Positions 1 to 8,036 of a DNA stretch of 64,000 bases are shown piece by piece; position 1 is the first letter of the stretch, and the number at the start of each line of letters is the position of its first letter. The stretch lies in assembly GCF_019311235.1 (NCBI RefSeq), contig NZ_JAHWDF010000011.1, positions 60,190 through 124,189 on the forward strand. Reading direction: 5' to 3'. The notes under the pieces are model-generated. The model did no database searches. It had not been told where the DNA came from and worked only from the letters and a program-made list of their open reading frames with translations. The position numbers and the translations under genes are program-made. Origin of the DNA: Mesonia aestuariivivens. GTDB lineage: Bacteria; Bacteroidota; Bacteroidia; Flavobacteriales; Flavobacteriaceae.

Positions 1-2601
1 GATCTCGTTGGTTTTCGTACAGCAATGTTTGGAGTAGCCGGTGGATTAAAAGCAGCTACAAGAGCCGGGCTTGCATTTTTAGCAACTCCTATCGGTATTG
101 GAGCTGCTGCATTAACCTCAATAGTTTTAGGGGTTAAAAGATGGTTTGACTACAATAAAGAAATTGCAGAAACCATAAAGCTTACTGAGCAACTTACAGG
201 TTTTGACGGTCGGCGTTTATCTCAATTTCGCGCTGCTGTTCAAGCAACTTCAGAAACTTTTGACAAGGAATATAACGAAGTTTTAAAAAGCGCTAATTCG
301 CTCGCCAAACAAATGGGCATCACCCAAGAAGAAGCACTAGATTTAATTAATCAAGGCTTTGTAAGAGGCGCAGATGCTCAGGGAGATTTTTTAAGTAAGT
401 TAGAAGAATATCCTGTGCAATTTAAAAATGCAGGTTATTCAGCACAAGACTTTATCGATATAGCTACTCAGGAAGCTACCGGTGGCATCTACAACGATAA
501 GTTGATCGATGCTATCAAAGAAGCAGATCTTGCTTTAAAAGAAATGACCCAAACGCAAAAAGATGCTCTAGAAAACGCTTTCGGTAAAAAATTCGCAGAA
601 GAATTAGCTAATGGATTACAAACAGGAAAATTAACTACTGAAGATGCTATTAATTCTATAATTTCTAAATCTAATGAACTCGGTTTAAATCTTCAGCAAA
701 AACAACAACTGGTTGCAGATGTATTTAAAGGCGCAGGTGAAGATGCCGGTGGTTTTGAAGAAATTATTAAAAACATAAATGAAGCATTTGACGAAGAAAA
801 TAAAAAGCTTAATGAAAACGAAGAGGCTACTCAACGTTTAGTTGATGCTAATACAGAATACGAGCAGGCATTAGCAGATTTGTTTGATGCTTCGCAAAGT
901 GGTTTTCCGGCAATGCTTTCAAACCTTGAAGCTATTACTACAGAAATAATGACTGGAGTTCTTGAAGGTTTTAGGTTGATGTTTACTTCAATTGAACAAT
1001 TAAAAGAACAGGCAGGTTTAGACGGGCAAAGTGAAGCTGTAAAAAGAATCACAGAAAACGTAAAAGAGTTTGGCACTACTTACGATGAGGAGGCTAGAAT
1101 TCAAATGGAAGCAACCGCTAAGAATATTGAGCGCTTAAAACAAAAAGTTACAGAAGAAGAAGATAAGTGGTTTGGCGATCCTGAAGAATACAAAGTGCAG
1201 CTTTCTAAAGCAGAAGCTTACTATGAAGAACTTAAAAAAATTGCACAAGGTACTAGTAAAGAGTTAGAAATATATTTAAAAGAAACAACTCCAGATAATT
1301 CTAACTCAAAAAATTTAGGTGCTAAAAAAACAGAAGATGAACTAAAAGCAGAAAAAGAACGAGCTAAGAAATTACTTGAGCTGAAGCTTGAGTATGATCA
1401 AATGGAAAAAGACCGGTTAGCGGTTCTCGAATCTGAAAAACTCAAATTAAAACGTGATGCCGCTCTAGCAGAAGCAAATGAATTACACGCTTCTAAAGAA
1501 TTATTACAAAAAATTGAAGATGAATGGAAAGTCCGAATTGATGAAGCAGAAGAGAAAGAACGTGAAGAAAAACTTGAAAAAATTCGAGAATTTGAAGAGC
1601 GCAAACGTGAACTTTTAAACGAACTCGAATTAGCGAAAGCCGAAACAGATCAGGAAAAGGATGAGATAAAAAAAGAGCAAGAGCTTGAAAAAGAAGAACT
1701 AGCATACCAAAAAGCCGAAGAAGATTTTAAGGCAGAAATCGAACGGCTTCAGTTAAATGAAGAAGAGAAAAATGCAGTTTTGCAAGCCCTTAAAGAAAGT
1801 CACGAGGCAACCTTGGCAGGGATTCACGAAAAATGGAAAAATAAAGAAATCCAAAAAGAAGAAGAAATTCAGCAAGCTAAAAGAAAGCTTTGGAATGATT
1901 CTTTAAACGCAGCTATTTCTTTTGCAGGAGAAGAATCAAAAGTTGGGCAGATATTATTACTTGCTAAACAAGTAATGGCTGCTAGGGAGATGGTAATTGA
2001 TTTTAATAAATTCAATCAAAAAATCGCTCTTCAAAAAGCAGAAGCAACAGGTAATATTGCCACAGGTTTTACCGAAACTGCTAAAGTTGGTTTTCCACAA
2101 AACATTCCATTAATTATTGGTTTTACAGCACAGGTTGCAGGTATTATTTCTACAATTAAACAAGCAGCATCTGCAGGAAAATCTGCAAAAAAAGGCTTTG
2201 CTAAAGGTGGCTTTACAGATATGTTCGGGCAGGGTTATAAAGACGGGTCCGGTCACGAAGTGGCGGGAGTGGTCCATACCAATGAATATGTGGTACCGGA
2301 GATTGTAAGAAGTGATCCCGAAGTTCCTCAAATTCTAGATTACCTGGAAACCAAACGTAAAAAGAAACTTGGTTTATATGCCACTGGTGGCGATACGGCA
2401 AACGAATATTCAAGTTCAGGATCTGCATCAGCTTCAAGTTCTTCATTTGGAAATTCGAAAATTGAAAGGTTGTTAGAAAATATTCTCTTAGCAACTTCAG
2501 AAAATAGAGATATTTTGTTTGGTTCCGAGGCTGAATTGAAACGCCAGGAGCTACAAAAGAAACTCGACAAATTAAAAGATAGCACTCAAATAAAAAATTA
2601 A
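1..2601 (+). CDS. Phage tail tape-measure protein (5' end cut by window)
   Basis: The reading frame is open to the first base, so the start lies outside the window; the first in-window ATG is at 25. The visible 866 residues have a hydrophobic Gly/Ala-rich segment near the N-terminus, then a long charged helical region (roughly residues 430-660) rich in Glu and Lys with coiled-coil character, then a hydrophobic stretch around 690-740, and a C-terminus with the KGFAKGGF and HTNEYVVPE motifs often seen at the end of tape-measure proteins. In tailed phages this protein sets tail length and takes part in DNA ejection. It is followed 1 base later by another tail gene on the same strand. Family call from architecture and context; no catalytic motif is expected. 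Confidence 0.8.
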   Translation, partial: DLVGFRTAMFGVAGGLKAATRAGLAFLATPIGIGAAALTSIVLGVKRWFDYNKEIAETIKLTEQLTGFDGRRLSQFRAAVQATSETFDKEYNEVLKSANSLAKQMGITQEEALDLINQGFVRGADAQGDFLSKLEEYPVQFKNAGYSAQDFIDIATQEATGGIYNDKLIDAIKEADLALKEMTQTQKDALENAFGKKFAEELANGLQTGKLTTEDAINSIISKSNELGLNLQQKQQLVADVFKGAGEDAGGFEEIIKNINEAFDEENKKLNENEEATQRLVDANTEYEQALADLFDASQSGFPAMLSNLEAITTEIMTGVLEGFRLMFTSIEQLKEQAGLDGQSEAVKRITENVKEFGTTYDEEARIQMEATAKNIERLKQKVTEEEDKWFGDPEEYKVQLSKAEAYYEELKKIAQGTSKELEIYLKETTPDNSNSKNLGAKKTEDELKAEKERAKKLLELKLEYDQMEKDRLAVLESEKLKLKRDAALAEANELHASKELLQKIEDEWKVRIDEAEEKEREEKLEKIREFEERKRELLNELELAKAETDQEKDEIKKEQELEKEELAYQKAEEDFKAEIERLQLNEEEKNAVLQALKESHEATLAGIHEKWKNKEIQKEEEIQQAKRKLWNDSLNAAISFAGEESKVGQILLLAKQVMAAREMVIDFNKFNQKIALQKAEATGNIATGFTETAKVGFPQNIPLIIGFTAQVAGIISTIKQAASAGKSAKKGFAKGGFTDMFGQGYKDGSGHEVAGVVHTNEYVVPEIVRSDPEVPQILDYLETKRKKKLGLYATGGDTANEYSSSGSASASSSSFGNSKIERLLENILLATSENRDILFGSEAELKRQELQKKLDKLKDSTQIKN

Positions 2602-2602
2602 T

Positions 2603-4591
2603 ATGGCTTTTAACCCTACCACTACTAATTTAAATTATCAAAAGTATTCAGGAGTTGTCCCTGTACAGCAGGTAGAACTCTCCTTTTCAAACCGTTTAAA
2701 TTATTCTAATATAGCTAATTGGGAGTTTATTACCCCTAACTGGTTAACTGCTATTTTTCAAGATTCTGTTGTAGATGATGAGGGTGGTTTGGTTAGCTTT
2801 ATTTTTACGCTTACTCTTAATTCTAATTTTGCTAATAATTTACCGATAGGTTTACACCAATCAAATTACAAGGTAAAATTTAATTTTTCAGGAATTGGTG
2901 CGGGTTTAAGTAATAGTGTTACCTATACAAGTTTAGTAACTGCTCAAATTACAACTTATATACCTTTAAGTATTTCTCAATCGGCATTTACTTTTCAGCA
3001 TTACATAGATGAGCCTGTACCTGATGCAGAATATTTACAAATAACCACACAAAATAATTGGTCTTTGGTTACCAATAAGCCTTGGTTAGTTGTTAGTGAA
3101 ACCACAGGTATTGGAAGCCAAATGATAAGCATAGGTGTTAATTCTGCAGGAATGTCTCCCGGTTTGTACACCGCTAATTTCTTAGTAGACGATGGTAACT
3201 CTTCAAAACAAGGTGCGGTAAACTATTTAATAAGGTCAGATGGTACAGAAGAAGATTATATATCTGTTACACCAGAGCAAATTTTATTTTCAGAAGCAGT
3301 TGGGGCTTCCTCTCAGAGTAATGCTAGCATTTCTGTAGATACAAGTGAAAATTTAACGCTAACTTCAACTGTTAATTGGTTGCAATTAGAAACTACCAAT
3401 TTACCGTCAGGAGCCTCTACATTTCTTGTTCATGCTCAAAACACACAAATTTTACAAGCAGGAAGCTATCCTGCTGAAATAAATTTAGAAGGGCAAAATG
3501 TTAGTTTTTCAATTCAAGTTCTACTTTTAATTGTAGAAGAGAGTTCTTCTGGTTTATCTAATTTTAGCTTTTATTTTGCGCACGCCCGTAACCGATTAAA
3601 TTTAACTAACGGCACACCTAATGCAGAAGTAATTTTAGATTTCACGACACAAGGCACTTTAAGCCAAAAAAAATACAAAAAGAAAATTCCTTATTTTCAA
3701 AACTCGCTTTCTACTGTAATTGGCTTAGAAACAGAAACATTATTAAAACCCCAAGAACTACCACCTCTTTTTACGCATTTTTTTAGACCCATAATACCTA
3801 TACAAATGGATCTAAAGATTTACAATAAAACCATCGGGAGCCCCTCTAATAATTTGCTTGAAGAATATTTTGGTTTAAAATGGATTAACGGAAAGCATCC
3901 AAAAATTAGTCTATCTGAATTTTTTAATGAAAATGATATAGAACAAAATTCACCTAATGGCAATCATTTCTACAGATTAACATATTTGCCAAAAAAACAA
4001 TATTTACCAAAAGATGCTGTCATCGCTTTTTCTGTATATAGCCAAGAGCCATTACCTAATGCAATTCTCTACGCTAATGGTATTAACTATGTGCTAAATG
4101 TAAATGTGCCACATACAAATATTTACACTTGTTTTGTGAATCTTTCAGATTACAATGTAAACGTAGGTGATAAGCTCTTTCTTAATTCCTGGGGCGTTTA
4201 TTCTGACATTGTGATTAAAGAAGCCTCTTTACCTACAAATCAAATTATCTGGCTTAATGAGTGGGATTGTCCAGAAATATTTAACTGCACAGGTAAATTA
4301 GTTCTAACAACAGAAGATGGCAATGAAGAGGCTACTTTTCAACAAGAAGGTCGAGAATATACTAAAACTATAGGAGTAAAAGAACCACGTTCATTTAAAA
4401 TTGATACCGGCGAGATTTACAACCAAGGAGAAATTAATTTTTTGTCTTCTATTATTCGCTCCAAAAAAATATGGCTTCAGCTAGAAGATAAACGCTATGA
4501 AGTAATTAAAAATTTTAGAAGTATAGACACGTTCGAGAGTAGAAAATTTGAAAATGACTTTAGTTTAAATTTTGATCTAGCAAAAAAATGA
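2603..4591 (+). CDS. Phage tail protein with BACON-like repeats
   Basis: A 662-residue protein, starting one base after the tape-measure stop and sharing ATGA with the next gene, so it is part of the tail operon. The first ~310 residues hold three beta-rich repeats, each with a W-(L) core followed by a Gly turn and an extended strand (NWEFITPNWL; PWLVVSETTG; NWLQLETTNLPSG). This resembles the BACON/Ig-like fold found in Bacteroidota surface and phage proteins. The second half (from about residue 320) is not recognised. No signal peptide is visible, as expected for a virion protein. Probably a distal-tail or tail-tip component that contacts host glycans; that role is inferred from repeats and gene order only. 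Confidence 0.6.
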   Translation: MAFNPTTTNLNYQKYSGVVPVQQVELSFSNRLNYSNIANWEFITPNWLTAIFQDSVVDDEGGLVSFIFTLTLNSNFANNLPIGLHQSNYKVKFNFSGIGAGLSNSVTYTSLVTAQITTYIPLSISQSAFTFQHYIDEPVPDAEYLQITTQNNWSLVTNKPWLVVSETTGIGSQMISIGVNSAGMSPGLYTANFLVDDGNSSKQGAVNYLIRSDGTEEDYISVTPEQILFSEAVGASSQSNASISVDTSENLTLTSTVNWLQLETTNLPSGASTFLVHAQNTQILQAGSYPAEINLEGQNVSFSIQVLLLIVEESSSGLSNFSFYFAHARNRLNLTNGTPNAEVILDFTTQGTLSQKKYKKKIPYFQNSLSTVIGLETETLLKPQELPPLFTHFFRPIIPIQMDLKIYNKTIGSPSNNLLEEYFGLKWINGKHPKISLSEFFNENDIEQNSPNGNHFYRLTYLPKKQYLPKDAVIAFSVYSQEPLPNAILYANGINYVLNVNVPHTNIYTCFVNLSDYNVNVGDKLFLNSWGVYSDIVIKEASLPTNQIIWLNEWDCPEIFNCTGKLVLTTEDGNEEATFQQEGREYTKTIGVKEPRSFKIDTGEIYNQGEINFLSSIIRSKKIWLQLEDKRYEVIKNFRSIDTFESRKFENDFSLNFDLAKK

Positions 4592-6381
4592 TAGTATTTC
4601 AAACCAAAACTTTTCAATGGGATTTAAGTGCTTATGGTGTAAACTTAAAAGAAGAAAACTCATTATTTACAGACACTATTCATCAAAGCTATTCGCTTCC
4701 TTTTACGGCAAAAACAGACCAAGAGCTGAAAGAAAAATTAAATCTGGTTACCTCAGATAACATAATTAATCAGAAAACAAAAATTGAAGGAAAATTATTA
4801 TTACACAATAAATATTTTGATGCAATTCTGTATTTAGAAGATTACAATGATGTAATGATAGAATGTGTTTTGAAATATGGTAGCGATATTCTGCCAATTT
4901 ACGAAACACATCTTAAAAATTTAGGATGGCCAGTTATTATTGCTCAAAACCTTATCTATCATGCTAAAACTAAAGCTTCTCTAAATTGGCCGCAAACAGG
5001 TTATAACTTTCCTATGGTTTACCATCCAGAAATTACTAAAGGAGATAATTACGGTAGATATTTAGGTTTTGTAAATAATTTTAGCAACGGTAATTATTTA
5101 TCTAACGAGGTGGTAACAGAAACTAATGATGACAATGAAAGCGAAGAGGTTTATGTAAATAGAAATGTCATGGTACCATTTCCTTACCTCTTAGAAATTC
5201 TAAAATTTGGTTATGCAAAAGCAGGAAAACAAGTAGTAGGAGAAATTTTCACCAATCAAGATTTAAGAAAAGCAATGTACATCCCTCAAAACTATTTAGA
5301 GCGTTTTGACAGCAATGAATATTTAAACTTTTCTTTTGGTCAAAGAACTTCTGCAGTACAACTTGAAGGACAGATGTACAACACTTATGAAACTATATTT
5401 AACCCTACCAAACCCGGGTCTTACAAACTTGATTTTAATATTAATCTGCCTCCAGGCTTAGCAGATGTTTTTGAATTAAAAATTTATAGAAAAGATATTC
5501 TTTCTCAAGAATTAACACTTTTAAATAGTTACATTTCTAATTATACGAGAGTACAATTAGAAGAGAAACTCACTATTAATGTAGATGCTGCAGATAATTA
5601 CGACCCTATAGTTGTTCAGCTTCGTTTGCGTTATACACAACTCAATATTTCTGCTTACAACAATTTTGAATTTTCATTTAGTGGCGGCCAATTAAACGTA
5701 TTCCCAAAAGTATTCTCTTTGTCAGATTTTATGCCCGACATGAAATTTGGTGAATATGTTAACCTTTTAAAAAATTGGCTAAATTTAGACATAAAGCCAA
5801 AAGGAAGATTAGTGCAAATTGATTTTGTAGAGAATAACATTCTTGAGAAACCAATAAAAGATCATGAACATTTAAAAACACCTGGTGCCAAATGGAGAAG
5901 CAATAATAATCGTTTTTATAAACTATCATACAAAAATGGAGAAACTATTTATTACGACAAGACTGGGCAGGTGTTTTCTGATCTTGAGCAAAATAAAGAA
6001 GATATTATCTCTCTAGAGATGGATTTACAGCCGGCTTTAGTAGAAAGTAATAGAAATGTAATCACCGCAGTCGCGCCTAAAGATAATGCTAAGTTAGATT
6101 TCTGTTTATACGGTGGTTTAGGTGTTAAGCCACTATGCGATGCTTCATTGTCACAAGCATTAAGTTTGCAGAATGTAAAAGATAATTTCTGGAATAAATG
6201 GCTCTATTTTAGAATAAACTCTAAAACATTAAAAGAAAACTTTAAATGTTCTGTGTTTGAAGATATTTCAATTAGTGAATATAGCAAGAAATACAATGAA
6301 ATTCATATAATAAGAAAATTAAATAAAAAATTTATATCAGAAACATTGATGAAAGTAGATGTAGAGAGTGAAATTTTTTAA
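4588..6381 (+). CDS. Putative phage minor tail protein
   Basis: A 597-residue protein overlapping the previous gene by four bases (ATGA), indicating translational coupling. I do not recognise a named domain. The N-terminus (FQWDLSAYGVNLKEENSLF, then SYSLPF) looks like proteins that follow the tape measure in Bacteroidota phages; the rest is a mixed alpha/beta sequence without membrane segments or signal peptide. It is the last plus-strand gene before the convergent integrase, only 17 bases away, so no lysis or lysogeny genes lie between. Function inferred from position alone. Confidence 0.5.
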   Translation: MIVFQTKTFQWDLSAYGVNLKEENSLFTDTIHQSYSLPFTAKTDQELKEKLNLVTSDNIINQKTKIEGKLLLHNKYFDAILYLEDYNDVMIECVLKYGSDILPIYETHLKNLGWPVIIAQNLIYHAKTKASLNWPQTGYNFPMVYHPEITKGDNYGRYLGFVNNFSNGNYLSNEVVTETNDDNESEEVYVNRNVMVPFPYLLEILKFGYAKAGKQVVGEIFTNQDLRKAMYIPQNYLERFDSNEYLNFSFGQRTSAVQLEGQMYNTYETIFNPTKPGSYKLDFNINLPPGLADVFELKIYRKDILSQELTLLNSYISNYTRVQLEEKLTINVDAADNYDPIVVQLRLRYTQLNISAYNNFEFSFSGGQLNVFPKVFSLSDFMPDMKFGEYVNLLKNWLNLDIKPKGRLVQIDFVENNILEKPIKDHEHLKTPGAKWRSNNNRFYKLSYKNGETIYYDKTGQVFSDLEQNKEDIISLEMDLQPALVESNRNVITAVAPKDNAKLDFCLYGGLGVKPLCDASLSQALSLQNVKDNFWNKWLYFRINSKTLKENFKCSVFEDISISEYSKKYNEIHIIRKLNKKFISETLMKVDVESEIF

Positions 6382-6398
6382 AGCTTTATTAAATATTA

Positions 6399-7691
6399 CT
6401 AAATATCAATCGTATAAATATCTGAATGATCTGCAGGGATTGATTTTTTATGATGACGTAAATAATTCTTTATCCCGGCAACAGATTTATGGCCAGTAAT
6501 TGGCATTAATTCAAATAGAATTTGTTGTTGGGGTAAACCGTCATCAACTTTAGAATTGTAAAGGTCTAATATTGCGGTATGCCGAAAAGAATACAACCCA
6601 TATTCTCGACCAAAGCCTAGTTTGTCTTTTATTTTTCTGAAGCGTTTACCAAAATGATCAGTTCTACTTTTTAAAGTCGCATCGCTCCAATCTTTGGGTT
6701 GATCTAAATTTGTAAAAACGTGAAAATTTGGCGGTTCATTTTCAAGTTTCAATTCTTTTATAGAAGGCTCAAGCTTTTTGATGATCCTTCGGTAACTCAA
6801 AACTTCGGTTTTAGTTTTCACTTTCAACATCGAAAGTTCGCTATCAATATCTTTCACTTGTAAACGACAAATCTCTCTAACGCGAAGTAATGGGTACATC
6901 ATAAACCGAATGATATGAATCAGGTAAGGATCCTCTTTGAGTACCGCTTTTTTGATTTGCTCTAATTCCTTTAATGTAAATGCTTTATTGTTGACTGGCT
7001 CCTGATCAACCTTCGGAATGTCTTTTACAAAGTTTTCAGCGATAATACGTTCTTTCTTTAAGGTCCCGAATAATGAAGAAAGCGATCGCTTGGTATTATT
7101 GATTGAAGTTCCGCTCAAACTGTCTCCTGTTTTCGGGTTTACATATTCAAATCTTAGGTAATCGAAAAACTGATAAAATTCATCGATCCCAAATTTTCGC
7201 ACGTCCATTCCCAGGTAACCATTAATTTTGGCCCACTCCAAAAACTTATTCAAATGAAAATTATAACCGTTAAGTGTGGCGGTAGATTTGGAGCTTTCCA
7301 ATATTTTATAAGAAAATTGGAGAGCTTCTTTCAATAACATCGAATCGCGAGAATTCCTTTCTTCGATGGTCGTATTTGTTAAGGGATTCCAACCCCGATC
7401 GAGTGCAACTTGCAAAGCTGATTGAAGTGACTTTGCTGCAGCATTTCTTTCTGCAGGAGTTTTTAAGCGGTTGATGTCTTTCCTAAAGGTAAATAATTTA
7501 TCTAGCGGGCCATCTTTTTCGGTGCGCCAATAAAAATAAACGTGCCATCTGCTTTTTGCACTTACCGACGGCCTTCCATTCTTACGAGGAATATAAATTT
7601 TCGGATTAGAATATCGTTTTTTCTTCATAGAAAACTCAAAAAAACTATGGCCGTTTCTATTTCCATTTGTTTCGTTCTCGTCTTTTTTCAT
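6399..7691 (-). CDS. Tyrosine recombinase / prophage integrase
   Basis: A 430-residue site-specific recombinase. The N-terminal ~100 residues are basic and fit an arm-type DNA-binding domain, the middle is a SAM-like core-binding domain, and the C-terminal half is catalytic. Catalytic features seen: Arg in LLRVREICRL, a beta-hairpin Lys in KVKTKTEV, the SFRHT box (first His replaced, as is common in Bacteroidota integrases), GHKSV, and nucleophile Tyr in KNYLRHH. The frame stays open to 7793, but that would run into tRNA-Leu; the ATG at 7691 avoids the overlap (7628 is an alternative). The gene reads away from the tRNA 3' end and converges on the tail genes, the usual geometry for an element integrated in a tRNA gene. 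Confidence 0.85.
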   Translation of the reverse strand: MKKDENETNGNRNGHSFFEFSMKKKRYSNPKIYIPRKNGRPSVSAKSRWHVYFYWRTEKDGPLDKLFTFRKDINRLKTPAERNAAAKSLQSALQVALDRGWNPLTNTTIEERNSRDSMLLKEALQFSYKILESSKSTATLNGYNFHLNKFLEWAKINGYLGMDVRKFGIDEFYQFFDYLRFEYVNPKTGDSLSGTSINNTKRSLSSLFGTLKKERIIAENFVKDIPKVDQEPVNNKAFTLKELEQIKKAVLKEDPYLIHIIRFMMYPLLRVREICRLQVKDIDSELSMLKVKTKTEVLSYRRIIKKLEPSIKELKLENEPPNFHVFTNLDQPKDWSDATLKSRTDHFGKRFRKIKDKLGFGREYGLYSFRHTAILDLYNSKVDDGLPQQQILFELMPITGHKSVAGIKNYLRHHKKSIPADHSDIYTIDI

Positions 7692-7718
7692 ATTAAAAAA
7701 GTCGAGGCTAAAAACACG

Positions 7719-7745
7719 AAAACCCCTGTAAAAACAGAGGTTTTG
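7719..7745 (-). terminator. Terminator behind tRNA-Leu
   Basis: An inverted repeat with arms AAAACCCCTGT and ACAGAGGTTTT around AAAA (one G-U type mismatch), followed on the minus strand by CGTGTTTTT. It lies between the tRNA 3' end and the integrase start, so it probably ends tRNA transcription and may belong to the attachment-site identity block. Confidence 0.65.
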
Positions 7746-7749
7746 CGCT

Positions 7750-7836
7750 TGGTACTCGGGACGGGACTTGAACCCGTACGAACTAATGTTCATTGGATTT
7801 TAAGTCCAACGTGTCTACCAATTCCACCACCCGAGC
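7750..7836 (-). tRNA. tRNA-Leu (anticodon TAA)
   Basis: An 87-base cloverleaf: acceptor GCTCGGG paired with CCCGAGT (terminal G-U), D-loop GGTAGACA, anticodon stem GGACT/AATCC around TAA, a long class-II variable arm, T-arm GGGTTCAAGTCCC, and an encoded CCA at 7750-7752. The long variable arm and the anticodon give leucine. The 3' end faces the integrase, making it the likely attachment site. Confidence 0.95.
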
Positions 7837-7874
7837 CTATATATTTTATATGATATTTAGACTTGTCTACTCAG

Positions 7875-7947
7875 AGCGAAAAACGGGATTCGAACCCGCG
7901 ACCTCCACCTTGGCAAGGTGGCGCTCTACCAGCTGAGCTATTTTCGC
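7875..7947 (-). tRNA. tRNA-Gly (anticodon GCC)
   Basis: A 73-base cloverleaf: acceptor GCGAAAA with TTTTCGC, D-arm AGCTCAGCTGGTAGAGC, anticodon stem CACCT/AGGTG with loop TTGCCAA, T-arm CGGGTTCGAACCCG, discriminator T. CCA is not encoded, unlike the neighbouring tRNA-Leu. It is upstream of tRNA-Leu in the same transcript, 38 bases apart. Confidence 0.95.
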
Positions 7948-7989
7948 GTTAAGCTATGTTTAAGAACGTTTGTCACTCAATTGCGGATG

Positions 7990-8020
7990 CAAATTTAATC
8001 TTTTTCTACATTCGCACAAA
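7990..8020 (-). promoter_or_regulatory. Sigma-A promoter of the tRNA-Gly/tRNA-Leu unit
   Basis: On the minus strand TTTG (8020-8017), 19 bases, then TAAATTTG (7997-7990), an exact match to the Bacteroidota TTTG...TAnnTTTG promoter form. Transcription would start near 7983, about 36 bases before tRNA-Gly. Confidence 0.7.
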
Positions 8021-8036
8021 CTTTTTCTAAAAAAAA

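Noticed and set aside
831..1705. Minus-strand frames inside the tape-measure gene
   Set aside because: Shadow frames created by Lys/Glu-rich coding sequence; no motif or start context.
7692..7793. N-terminal extension of the integrase frame
   Set aside because: It would overlap the tRNA-Leu gene and encodes an unconserved sequence; the ATG at 7691 is more plausible.
7542..7853. 103-codon plus-strand frame across the tRNA
   Set aside because: Lies antisense to the integrase and tRNA-Leu; composition and position mark it as a shadow frame.
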